Part shown: piece by piece, positions 33,980-46,100 of the stretch
How the letters are laid out: each line of letters starts with the position of its first letter
Numbering within the stretch: the stretch's first letter is position 1
Assembly: GCA_030142905.1 (NCBI GenBank)
Contig: JASJOG010000232.1
Span: 372,001-436,000, forward strand
DNA: 64,000 nucleotides
Direction of reading: 5' to 3'
Source of the DNA: Heliopora coerulea
Lineage: Eukaryota > Cnidaria > Anthozoa > Scleralcyonacea > Helioporidae
Made by a program: the position numbers and the translations under genes
Notes under the pieces: model-generated
Told to the model about the DNA's origin: nothing
The model's database searches: none
The model's input: the letters and a program-made list of their open reading frames with translations, nothing else

Positions 33980-35938
33980 ATGGCGGATGCTGGAAACAAT
34001 AAGCCTGAACCTTCTTCAGGCTCTGAGTCTACTCCTTCTACTACTGCAAATCCTTCAATACCTGAAATACGTAGAGAAAGAGAAGTAATTTCCCTGCTGA
34101 ACCGGCTGAGATCGCCAGCTGCAAGTGAGTTGTCAAGAAAAAGAAAGCTTTCGGTCAACTCCGTCAACACGCCTGGAAATCGTCGATCGCAGACCAGTGT
34201 GTCAAGAAAGGCAAATGAGCCTATGAAAGTTTCTACATGTTAAAAACTGCAAGAGTTTAGAGAAGAGTCTTTAATTCTTAGCCGGAATGGTGCATTGTTC
34301 TGCCAATCTTGCCGGGAAGAGTTATCCCTGAAGAAACAGAATATAGCCGTGCACGTGTCAAGCAAAAAGCACAAGGCCAACAAGGAGAAGATGGAAAAAA
34401 CTACAAAGAAGGAAAGGCATATTGCTGATGCCATAGCTAAGTATGATGAGGCACACCACCCTAAAGGTGAGACACTTCCCACTAGCACAAGAGTTTTTAG
34501 AGTAAAAGTTGTGCAAGCATTTCTGAAGAGTGGAACATCATTAAATAGGATGAAATATTTCAGAGATCTGTTTGAAGAAGCAGGCTTCCCTTTGACATCT
34601 TCTACCCACATGGGCCAATTGATTGTGTTGGAAGAGGAATATAAATCAATATCCAAGGAAATACTGGGTAAGGAACTTTCTATCATATTTGATGGAACAA
34701 CTCGAGATGGTGAAGCCCTAGCTGTTCTGACTCGTTTTGTGCAAGACTGGGAGGTGAAAGTTAGGCTTGTGAGGTTTCAACTTGTGAAAAGTTCAGTTAA
34801 CGGCGACGAGTTAGCTCGCATTATAATTGAGGTACTCCATCGAAAGCTGAATGTTCCTTAAGGCTGCGTCTTAAATGCAATGAGGGACAGAGCGCCAGTC
34901 AACACCAAGGCGTTACAAACGGTGTCTGTGTTGTACCCAGAAATGCTTGATGTTGGGTGCTTCTCCCACTTTCTACACCGAGTGGGAACCAAATGCAACA
35001 CTCCAGTTCTCAAGCAGTTCATCACGACGTGGAATCTCATATTTACTACAAGTATGAAGGGAAGAAGAGTATGGAAAGAGGTATCCGGGAAAGCCATGCC
35101 ACGGTACAATGCGACAAGATGGTGGAGCTACTGGGAGCGTGCTAAAGTTGTGTTTGAGGAGTGGAGGCATATCACTACATTTTTAGAGAGCAACGAAGAG
35201 TTTGCTGACACATCAAGGCAACGACTTTCCCAGATTATGATGCAGAATGCAGTACAGTTGAGAGTCGAGCTAGCATCGCTCATGGAACTGGAGAAGTTTC
35301 TTAAGACAACCTACACTCTAGAGGAGGATGGTCAATTGATATTTATCGCCTTTCAGAAGCTTGAAGAGCTCCGAGCTCTTATTCACGCGCACAATTTCCC
35401 AGTTATCCTAGGTGTGGTTCAAGAACTGTTTCCTCTGAACATTGGCGACCAGCAAAGACGGTACCAGTATGGCCTACGGGAGTGTGTGACGCCTGCCTTT
35501 CAGTATTTTCTGAACACTTTGGCGAATGACTTGGTAGTCTCCCGCACTATGAAAGTGTTCCGTGCTGCACAGCTTTTCAGTCCACGAGCAGTCAAGGTAT
35601 CTCGACCCACAGCTGCCGACCTCGAAAGGATCAGAGATGTACCGTTTTTGAACACCAATGATGTGTAATCCAGTCACTAAAAGATGAGCTCTCCACTTAC
35701 CTTGTCAAAGCTGCGGAGATTAATGATGCCTTTGATATCCTTTCTGACTCCATGCGATGGTGGAAAGACGTCTCCCCCTCCCATCATGGTCTTCCGCAGT
35801 ACAGAAAGTGTACAGCCATCATCTGCAGCAGCGGAGAGCGTCTTTTCACTACTCCTGACCATGTTTGGAGACCAGCAGCATGATGCCCTGGAGGACTATG
35901 TAGAGGCTGCTCTTATGCTTCGAGTTAACCATCGTTAG
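33980..35938 (+). pseudogene. hAT-like transposase remnant with N-terminal zinc finger (CGGBP1-like type)
   Basis: The reading starts at ATG 33,980 (GCAAATCC-type Ser/Pro-rich leader) and stays in one frame through two in-frame stops (34,241 and near 34,859). It then shifts frame twice near 35,665-35,790. Domains: zinc finger FCQSCREELSLKKQ with HVSSKKHK (C2-H2 spacing); a central transposase part including SIIFDGTTRDGE and VGCFSHFLHRVG; and the hAT dimerisation end SSAAAESVFSLL followed by ALEDYVEAALML. The last domain is the usual mark of hAT transposases. Two stops and two frame shifts mean it can no longer be active. It encodes DNA cut-and-paste transposition in the nucleus when intact. 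A domesticated host gene is unlikely given the breaks. Confidence 0.8.
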
Positions 35939-36409
35939 TGCCTTGTATGGTATGATTGGTTTGTATAATTGTATCAGCTTAACGACTGCTTTATGACCAT
36001 GGTTGATATTCGTCTAAACATAGAAACTTTGCCACCTTTGGAGCTACAGGAGTTTTATTTTTTTACGCCAATTTACGGTCACATAGTTCAAAGTCGGTAT
36101 AGGATGTTTCTGCCTTTTGTTAAGTTTTCAGTCTCAGAGGTTTCTTCAGGTTGCATTTTATTTTCTTAAAGTAGAGCGGATATTTGTATTAATAGGAAGG
36201 TTACTCTATGATAGTCATAGTCGTCATACACATGATAGACATACCAACTGTTTAACCCATTAGTGAGAAAACATTAAACTTTGCATCCATGTTGGTTTGA
36301 AAGTTGCTTTATTTCCATAATACTAGTGTAGACAATCTCTGATATACTTTTCAGCTCCCGCTTGGGAAAATTTTGACCTGAGGGATTCAAAATCAGCTTA
36401 TTTTTAAAA

Positions 36410-36548
36410 CAAAAATACGATATATTTCGAGATATTTAGAGGATTTTTCGAGATATTTAGAAAATTTTTTGGGATATTTAGACATTTTTTTGAGAATTTC
36501 CGGAAAGATATTTAGGCGGTTTTACGTGATATTTGGTGTCAAGGCCTA
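36410..36548. repeat. Subterminal GATATTTAG repeats of the hAT remnant
   Basis: At least four copies of a GATATTTAG-like motif, spaced 20-30 bp, precede the boundary with copy B. Short subterminal repeats are typical transposase-binding arrays in hAT elements. Confidence 0.55.
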
Positions 36549-37466
36549 ATGAAAAGCGAAACATAATCCTGTAGCAAATTCTGACTGCAAAAAGTGTTTA
36601 TCGAGTCATTTAAAACCTCGAGGGTACGTCACCCGTCATTGGATAAACTTTCACTTCAACAATGCCAGACATTGCACGTGCATAAATTATGCGCGCTTTT
36701 CAACATCGCGTTCCAGAACGCACGCTTTTGGTTTAATATAAAATCTGAATGATCTACGAACAACTAATGTATTAGTGACTTTAAGCCAGTCGTCTTCTGT
36801 GAATGATGTTTTCCGTGGAATGTTCTGACATACAAAGCGTACAGTGACATGGAATAGAACCAAAATGAGTGAAAGAGAGGCGAAAGAAAGGCGTAGAAAT
36901 ATACATAAACAGAAAGTTTTCATGATAATCTGGCACTGCAGAAGTCAACTGAAAAATGTTGACATGAGCGGGATTTGAAAAACGTACGTTGAACTCCAAT
37001 TTGAAAGGCGTAGAAAGATCCGGTTTTCCCAGAAAACACACACAACTCGGTTTGTTTTCCTACTAATCTGGTAAGTCCCAAGTTTCCACTTATTACATGA
37101 GTCTACTCCACACCTACTTCTCGTCCCACTTTTGGCTGACAAGATAGATCAGGCACGGGAGCGGTCAAAAAGCGGATGTGCAACGGGACTGGGTGCATAC
37201 GTGCGTGTAACCTCGTTGTCCGTTGGGCAGAGTTTGTGTATTTAATCTATACAATGATATAAAGTACGATACTGCGTTTGATAATGTTTAACAAACAGTA
37301 AAAATCTAAAAGGTTGAAGACCCGGCGAAACTTAAACTGTAAGGGACTGATGTTTGATGCGGATGCCTGAAAACGAAATATAAACCTACTTTCTTCAGGA
37401 ATTAAGACAAAACAAGAAATAGTTTGCATCAAGTAAAAATCTGCGAGACCTGTATACAACAAGTAG

Positions 37467-37561
37467 AAAAAGTTTAAAGGTTGGTAATTGCCGTGACTGG
37501 TTTCAAAGAAATCGTATTTCTTTGAAATCAGTCATGGCAGTTACCAAACTTTAAACTTTTT
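37467..37561. repeat. Hairpin-forming inverted repeat, copy B
   Basis: Counterpart of 20,200-20,294, with the same arms and loop, so it predates the duplication. Confidence 0.7.
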
Positions 37562-38840
37562 ATACGATTTAACACTGTCTACGCATTATTCTATTTCCAT
37601 TTTTACAGGTACACTTGTAAGAATCTTACAAGTTGTTTTAGTATTGTTGGCTGAAAAATGTTGAACGAATAATATTGCTGAAACAACAATAAAATATCTA
37701 GATTGTAGACAATATACCAGTCACGAGGGAGAGTATTTGACCTTGAGATCAAACACAGAGGTAAGAAAAGCGTTTGAAACCTTAACGCGAGGTAATAACA
37801 GAGGATTTTTACACGCTCTTCGAGGTGTTTGATCCAAGGATCATAGACCTCAAAACTGTTTGTCATATCTTCTAAAACAAATCAACATTTTAGGAGAAAA
37901 TCGAGGTAAAACATAAGCTCCGTAGAGTATCACATTTACAGATGGTTCTGCTCGCATCTGCAAAACCGCATGACTAACCACGTTCCCAGGGCATTGTGCT
38001 TCCACGGTCGAAGAGTGGCACAATGATCGAAAGGGTGGATGCTCCATAACCTGATTGGCCCGCTTGGACAATAAATCCAGAGTATAATTTATCTAAATTA
38101 GTGAGTTAAGAAATCCCCTCTCTACTCAAAATTTTGCCGCTAATTCGAAAAGAATGGCTTTGGTTAAAGTCAAGAAAACCTGTTTTTCATAATTACGAAA
38201 GACAACAGTAACAAGTCGTGAATCGTTGTGGCTTGTAGCTTTTATGACGATTGTTTAACATGAACACGTCTGCACAGCGGTGGATACTTCTTATTCATAA
38301 TTTGAGTGAAAAATTATAGAAAGCAATTACAAACCAACAGAGACTAAATAAATTATCATGTTAAAACACTCACAACTTATGGGTGTCAGGTAAGTGGCCG
38401 TTGCCAGATTCACTAAGGGGACCTTTCGCCCTAGAGGTAAAATGCCCTGGGAACTGGATAGCTACGGAACTGAAAATCTCATAGTGTAGTGTTAGGGCAA
38501 CATTTCAGAGATATTTTAGAAGTAATGTGCGGAAACTCGCGGCAGTTCCACATTGGAATGTAATGACATTTGCCTTTCTCTCGTGTTTGTAAGTCTCCAA
38601 CAACCACTCATTCGGCAAATAGAACTTTAAGCCAAGCTATCCCTTTGAGGAAGCTTCCTACTGTGTTGCTTGGTTGTAGAGGCAATTTAAAGAAATTTTG
38701 CATGTAGATGAACTGAAATCACCAATTGAATTTTTTGATATAACAATCTTCAAATATCCTATGAGTATGATATTTTAAAGTTCTCTTTGTCTTCTCCGGA
38801 TTGCCATAGCAACATGACGATGGTCTCTTATATGCATATA

Positions 38841-39850
38841 ACTGTTAAGTATATAGTACTAGTTAACATAATTAACTGGTACTATAGCTTTCTGTATGAA
38901 CGACAACAGCGTGTTTTATCTAGTAACCATGTTTGTACTTGGCAGGTAGTCAACAAGGGAACGACTCAGGGAAGTGTTAGCGGCCCTTACCTTTTTAATG
39001 TTTTCCTTAATGATCTAAATATTTTTCATAGTGACGCTCCTGCTCTTTTTAAATATGCAGGTGATTCTATTATCATAGCTCCTGTGAGCAGTATGTCTGA
39101 TCCGTCTGACCGTTTAGTAGAACTATTTTTAAAGTGGACTAGAGAAAATAATATGATTTGTAACCCTAGAAAATGTAAGGAACTCGTTGTTAGGAAGAAG
39201 AACAATAACACGCAATATGAGCAGATTTGCAATATCCCACAGAGTAACAGTCTGTCGTTACTAGGTGTTACTCTTCAAGGTAACTGCAAGTTCAATGAAC
39301 ATGTAAGATTGAAATTAGCCAAAGCAAACAGATGTTTGCATGTTTTAAGGTCTCTTAGAAAGGAGCAATATTCTCAAGTAGAGATAGACCATTTATTTAA
39401 ATCCTTAGTTATGCCGAATTTTACATACTGCCTTTCTGTGTATGGAGCGTCAGAATCTGATTTGAATATTATACAATCTTTTTTAGATCGTTGCCATAAG
39501 CACCGCTTTGTTTCTTTTCCCGTTTCAATTAAGGATCTTTTATTTAGACAGGACTGCAAGATTTTAAAGGCTATTACCTCTGTAGATAACCATCCGCTAG
39601 GTTCGTATTTACCACCATTAAAGGAGACTAAATATAATTTGCGTAAAAAACAGTGTGCCTTCTCCAAGGTTAATACCAAAAGATTTATGACATCCTATGT
39701 AAATAGACTGATTTTTAAACACAAGATAATGTAGTTTCTATGTAGTTTTTATATTATTTGTTTGTAGTTTAACTAGAGTTATATCTCTGTAGAATGTAAC
39801 AAAAGATATGGACTTTTATCTTTTGGAAATAAAGACTATTGACTATTGAT
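38841..39850 (+). mobile_element. 5'-truncated LINE with reverse transcriptase fragment (CR1/Jockey-like)
   Basis: The insertion is absent from copy A, where GCATATAATATACAT is uninterrupted. Short ATATA flanks mark the insertion site and the 3' end carries a GACTATTGACTATTGAT tail. The open frame to 39,734 covers the back half of a reverse transcriptase: TTQGSVSGPYLFNVFLNDL, then the catalytic box, then a conserved thumb and a C-terminal region with FTYCLSVYGA. The catalytic motif reads KYAGDS where YADD is expected, so the polymerase is dead. The front of the protein and the endonuclease are missing, as usual for 5'-truncated LINEs. The frame also extends into upstream host sequence by chance. 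Confidence 0.85.
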
Positions 39851-41001
39851 ATAATACACATACGGGCCACTGAGTAACTCCTAACTGAAGCCGTGTTTAT
39901 CATTTCAACAGTACGATCTGCAACTATTCGAAAAGTTTAAAAAAATCTGTACTTTCAATTTTTATTTAATTCCAAAAATTTGAAAATTTCAAACCTTCCT
40001 CTTGTCTACAAAACTATGATTAACAAATGTGACAAAATGATTAACAAATGTGACAAAATTTGGAAATACGTAACAGAGACACGTGCGAGCAAACGCTTCA
40101 TGAACGAGCTGTCTTCGCCTAATTAATCCTTCAAAACCTACAGGAAAAATAGTTTAACTAACGAAAACATAATAGCGAGGGCGGAACTGAGTCGAATACG
40201 AAATCTCCATCATTTGACGAGCTAACAATAAGTTTATATTGATGTTAGTTTTTTATGGCCAGTGGTCAATACTGCCTGGTACAGAAATGGAAAGCATCTT
40301 AAAAAAAGAATATTAATATGTGCAAGACTGAAGAGCAAAACAATATTGGCCAAGAGTAGTTGAAATTGTGGACATGGTAGATTACTCCTGAATCGTACGT
40401 ATAAGGGATCTCTTGTGGAAAAAAGACGAAACGACGAAAGCAGTTGGTGCGGATGTACGTTCGACATTCAGTGTACACCCTTCGACGAGAGGAAGATGTT
40501 TGGAAAGATGTAACCAGATCTATGATGTGACCAGGTCGACAATGAAATGGATATTCTTTGAGGGTTTGGAAAGTTGGCGCGGGTTTACTTTTGAATGAAG
40601 ATGAAGTACAGGTTCATTGGCTGTTAAAGGTTGTTGAGTATTAAACTTCTGCTCACTCTGTCAGGATTGTATATAATATATTGTATAATATATGCTCTAG
40701 TGCCCCCTACTGTGAAAGTCGGTAACGCATTTGTTTGCCGATTCGTCATTAGCGATATTAGATCCTTGTACATACCTCTTCACGTGTCTGAAACGTTCCA
40801 GATTTTCTATTCTAGTTCTAGTATTCTCAATCCATCTTTCATGTATAAACCTGACAGCGTCAATTTTGCGTCATTATAATTTTGTATATGATATTTGGGA
40901 CGTTATATAAATACAAGTGAGTAGATGAATGATGAGACGGATAGCTTTGTGGGTGTGAAAAGTCGGCGCGTAATTGGCGTTGAAGGAGAATAATTTATCA
41001 T

Positions 41002-42140
41002 AAAGCACAAGTAAAGTGAAGTGTCTTCTTTATATACTGGATAACCTCAGATATCTAAGCTGTTCTCCCTACAGATCCTCATGGGTCCAGTATAAGATGC
41101 AGGAGCGTGCTCAGGATTTTTCAAAAGGGGTTCTGCAAAGTACTAAGTTGGGGAGAGGCCTTCTGAGACATAATAGCGAAAAAGAAACATAATAGCGAAA
41201 AAGAAATATAATAGCGAAAAAGAAACATAATAGCGAAAAAGAAACTTTGCGAATATTCAACGTTCTATGGATCATTTATTTTACCAAAAGCTCGTCTTCG
41301 TTTTATTTAAATGTTTTATTTAAGGTGTACAAAGAGCATGAAAGTGTCATAGTCTGCCCAACTAAAGACTAAACTACTCTAGTCTTACTCTGTTATTTTG
41401 ACCAGTAAAGTACGGAACTCATAAAACGACTATTCCTATATGCTTCAACGATCGTTGTACTGTGAAACCTAAGCCTGAATCTGCAGTCACTCATCCACCT
41501 CGGCCACAGTGTTCACATCCTAAACGGATGTACTTCAGCTACCTCCTTTACAGCCCCTCGCGATGAATCATGGGAAAGTTAATAATACTTCCGTGAGTTC
41601 CAGATAGCCCTAGTAAAAAACATGCCGACCTATCACATCATGCACAATTACATCATCAATCTCCCGATGAAATGTTTCAATATTCCTCAAACGACGGCCG
41701 CAAATATTCTGTAACTTTAGTCTGTAAAACCTCAAAACCTTCAGATTCTTAAGTCGACATCTCTGCTGCGTCGTGACCTTCCTATGACGAGCTGCGTCGG
41801 CCGGGGGAGGAGGCAGGTACTATATGGCTGGTATCACATGACTTAACACCACAATGCACAGTAATAACAGATTCTTATGGACGTTTGAATGTTCCTAAGA
41901 AATACCATACAAACATAATACCTCTCTCCATCTCTGAAAAGATGACGGCATATTTGGTGTATCCATAATTTAATGTAGTAATTTTGCTACTAAGTTAAAC
42001 CTTCAAACATTGTAAGATTCACGACAACATTTTTGATTGGAAAGGGGATAGGATCCCCCCAATACTCCCCGTGCACCCTTGATTAACCCTGGCTTAGAAT
42101 GGTCATCGGGTTTTAAACGTTCGTCGACGCTGTCTCCCAG
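41002..42140. mobile_element. 1.14-kb insertion specific to copy B
   Basis: Copy A has only 13 bp at this place. The insert begins with the dispersed repeat seen at 1600-1675, contains a short 19-bp tandem array, and has no long open frame. Its ends show no clear inverted repeats. It is probably a composite of non-autonomous repeats. Confidence 0.7.
41169..41244 (+). repeat. Four 19-bp tandem repeats
   Basis: The unit CATAATAGCGAAAAAGAAA is repeated four times, with one base change in the third copy. It lies within the copy-B-specific insert. Confidence 0.9.
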
Positions 42141-42145
42141 GAGTG

Positions 42146-42224
42146 AAACCGCCTTTTGTCGGCTATTCGTCATTAGCTTTTGTCCAAAAACCGCCTTTTG
42201 TCGGCTATTCGTCATTAGCTTTTG
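42146..42224 (+). repeat. Two 37-bp direct repeats, copy B
   Basis: AAACCGCCTTTTGTCGGCTA with its 17-bp continuation occurs twice, at 42,146-42,182 and 42,188-42,224. Copy A has it once (about 22,741). The first member touches the right edge of the 1.14-kb insert. Confidence 0.85.
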
Positions 42225-43177
42225 AGTTACCTTTTGAGTAACTTTTTGCTTAAGTATCTGATCTATGCTCCAAATTCTCCATTCTAATTCCTTTCATGCA
42301 TTAACTTGACCGCGGATCCTTCATCCGCACAAAAGTTTGCAACACAAAAAAATTGGTCTGAGATGTGTGGGAAGTTATTTAATAGATCTGACTTCACAAC
42401 TTCTTGAGCACCGGATATTACATCTGAGATGTTCCGGATTTTCTATTCTAACCTCTTTCATGAATGAAACAGAGCGCCTTTCTTCGAGTACTTTTAACAG
42501 TTTGTGCATCTCAAAAATTTTAGAATACTTTTCTAGAAATCTTCCCAATTCTTCACTTTAGCATTCGTTTAGAGACTTCGTCGCTAAAGTGGCCAACAAC
42601 ATGGTGGAAGAGGAAAGAAACAGGTGCACAGAGATATTGTAATATGGGCACCGTCATTTTGCCGAAGTGAAGAAAATTCGCCAGCTTGTAGCTGGTTAAA
42701 AAGTTTATGTATGAATTTCCATGAAGTAATACTGTAGCAGAACATATGACGTAGTTTATCTATGAAAAAGACAGGCGATTGTGCATCGGGCATTAAGCAT
42801 GCATTATGTTTAATACTAAGGAAAGACTAAATAAGAGTTTAAAACCGAGAATTCAAAAAAAAAAAATGTTTAGCCATGCAAATGTACGTATAAATTTTGA
42901 AGTTGAAAAACTACCTTTTTCGATTTCCCGCATATGTTCACATGAGCGAAATAAGATTCTTCACAGTTAATGGTTCTAGTTATACTTTGAATTATGTGAA
43001 TGTTGCATCTTTTTACTTCGCATATTGCTTTGGTGTTGAGCAAATACCCAATGAACATTTTCGAGGATATTTCGCGTTTCCAGTGCAAGTTTACACTATT
43101 AGTTTAAGTTTACCAACACATTTCAACGACTTCCTACCGACTTAAGTCCATTGCCTCCATAAATGCATGACGATGAT

Positions 43178-46100
43178 TTAGCCACTCTCCTTTTCATTCT
43201 TTTTCATCACCGTTCTTCCATCCATTACTTCAATCCCCATACTTCTCGCGGAGCCAATAACTGCTTTACAGACATTTTCCAGGGATGTATTTTGAAATAC
43301 TTTATCCGTTTTCTTCACCAAAGCAATTTCATAAATATGTTTTAACGTGACCGAACCAGCAACGTCCCTTCCTAAAAGAAAAACACGACGTGAATAAAGA
43401 TACAAATTTACTAAAATGGATTACTTCTCCTTAAGAAAACAAATAGGAAATAAAAATTTGATATAATATGACTTTGGCTACTGAATTTGGGAAAGAGCGA
43501 TGATGATGTGCCTCGTGAAACATTTTATATTCGACGCACTATAAAGGCTGGCGGCTGTATATTTGATCATAATAGTGTGAGAACATACAATAACATCTGG
43601 GAATTGTTTTGGCGATTTAACATGAATTTACAACGTACAGTAGCTTTGTTCTTTACGATTTTTAAGCTATCTAAATTCTACCTTCAGCCATCAGGGGTTT
43701 CACAAAGGGGAACAACAACACGGAAGTTTGACTCATTAAACAGAATATTTGGTGATTTTAGTGATAGCGATAAACTCAACTATGCTGAAATAATACAACA
43801 CATTAACTGGAAATCGAGGATTGTAGGTAATCGTCCTTTGAACGATCGGCCCTTGATTTGAAACATCTCCCTTTACCGCTGTTCGAACAATTTTCACTAT
43901 ACACTGGAATCATTTTGAAATTTCAGTTCAAAAACGTTACAAAAACTATGAAGTTGCATTTGTCGAATGGACACAATGCTAATATTATCTTTACATATAC
44001 CTTATTGTTATTTTAATCTTAACCGGACTTAATTTTTGCGATTTTTGCGATTGCAGAAAAATTGCGAAATTAATGTCCCGCGAAAAAGGTTATCGCGAAA
44101 ATAAAGAACGCGAAATTTAACCTCTTATTTTTAAACCCTGTCAGTGCCCCAATTGTTATTGTTTAGTATGCCAATAGTGAGTAAAATCAAAATCTGTGGT
44201 GGCGAACCTCAGTCTACCGGCTTGTTTGTGAGTCTTGGTGTATAGAAAATTTTCGCGAAATTTAGTTCTTTTTGAGATGATTTTCCTGCCAAATATCGAA
44301 ATTTAAGGCTTGCGAAATGTACTTATCTCAATTTCGCCGTGGAAATTAGTAATAATAAGGTTGTTTATACAAGTTCACTCTTGTCGTATTTTGAGTTTTA
44401 CTCCAGCATGTTCAGGCGTTTTAACGGTTAAAAATAAACTTAACTAAAAATAAATTCTTGATTCCAAACTTTGTCGAACACGGCAAGAATTTTCAAAATA
44501 AGATTTAAAAAGAGTAAAAGCTCCCTTTCGACGAAATGCAAGCATTAGGTTTCCATTTCCAATATACCCTCTACTGGTGGGTGCAGTTCTTTTTATCTAA
44601 AAAACTGTTATCGTTGCTTATTTAGCAGTTTTCAACAGTTTGAACAATTCAACCCAAATCAAAACGCAAACAGGATAAGCATTATCCAAATCACAAACTC
44701 AAAAAAAAACCCGAAAATAAAGTAAAGTGCGAACGGATTTATTTATTTATTCCGATGATGTCGCACCCTCTTTTGCGTATCCTTCCAAATTCTCGCATGC
44801 ATCCATGTTTAGTCATATAATGACGCCATGCAGGTACGCATGAAGAGGCGTAAGTAACTCTGTAAAGAAAAGGCTGCCATCTCACTGCTTTGGCACATGG
44901 ACAGCTATGATGATTACTCATATACAGTATATGAAAGTCGACAGGATGGGATAAACATGTAGAAAGAGAAATAAAGGCAGTTAATTGTAAAATAAAAGCG
45001 ACTTTTTCTCGACATTCACTCAAATACAACGAAAGCAACGACAGATCTATTAGAGAAGGATTTCGCTCATTTTGGTTATCCGCATACAATTGTGTCCGAC
45101 AACGCAACTGTTTTCAAGTCAGCAGAATTTCAGGAGTGGTGCAAAGAGCGAGGTATTGTGCATCTTACAGGAGCACCCTACCACCCGGCAACCAATGGCG
45201 CTGCCGAAAGATTGATTCAGACGGCTAAGCGATCCATGAAAAAGTCCTCAAAACCACCCAAAGCTGCCCTTCAAGAATTCTTGATGCAGTATCGACGTAC
45301 CCCGTTGGAAGTGGGATATTCACCCAGTGAACTGCTGAACGGTCGTCAGATTCGATGCAAGATTAATACACTTCTCCCTTCACCCGCAGACGCAGCCCAA
45401 GGTAAACAAGCCAAGCAAGCAACGAAGTCCCAAGAAGCTGAGAAACCAGCAGAAGTTACCCAGATCCAGACGACGCCCAAGTATAAAGTTGGTACAAGAT
45501 GTTACGCTTTATATTATGGTCCGAGGCGAGAGAAAGAAGCACGATGGGTCCCCGCCGTTGTGGTTAAAGTTTTCGGTACACGTAGCGTTAATGTTCGAGT
45601 GCAGCCAAGAGGTCCGATCTGGCGCAGGCATGTTGAACAGCTTCGACCGCGGTACGGGAATCCAGACGAAAATGCTGAACCCGCAGCCGAGTCCAGAGAA
45701 ACAACTACTCAGGAGAAAGTGACAAGTGGTTCAGTGATGTCTCGTGATGCAGAATCGTCCAGTGCAGTGAACAAAGACGGTCTGACACCTCCATCTACTA
45801 CAAGCAACTATCGAGAATTGCCGAGACCCTCAGAACGACTTAAGGCTAAGAAACAATTCGCTTCTTCATAGCTTCGAAGCTGTGAGGGAGGTGTTATAGA
45901 CACATAGTAATACATGACATTTATTGTTGTTAAAGCGAAACCGGGAGTGAACTGGTCTAATCTATTCGTGGAAGGACTGAACACATTACCTAGAACTTCG
46001 CCATACCTTTTCGTAAACTTTTGAACTTATATATTCTTTATCTATGTAAATGTTATTTGTTTTTTGGTTGAAATTAAAATGATAACAGAGTCGATGTCCA

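Larger units (their letters stand above)
33842..36548 (+). mobile_element. Degenerate hAT-family transposon at the duplication junction
   Basis: The interval exactly fills the gap between copy A and copy B. It contains the remains of a hAT-type transposase (33,980-35,938). Its right side (36,410-36,548) repeats the motif GATATTTAG and ends GGTGTCAAGGCCT. I found no matching inverted terminus on the left, so the left end seems lost where copy A begins or ends. Confidence 0.7.
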
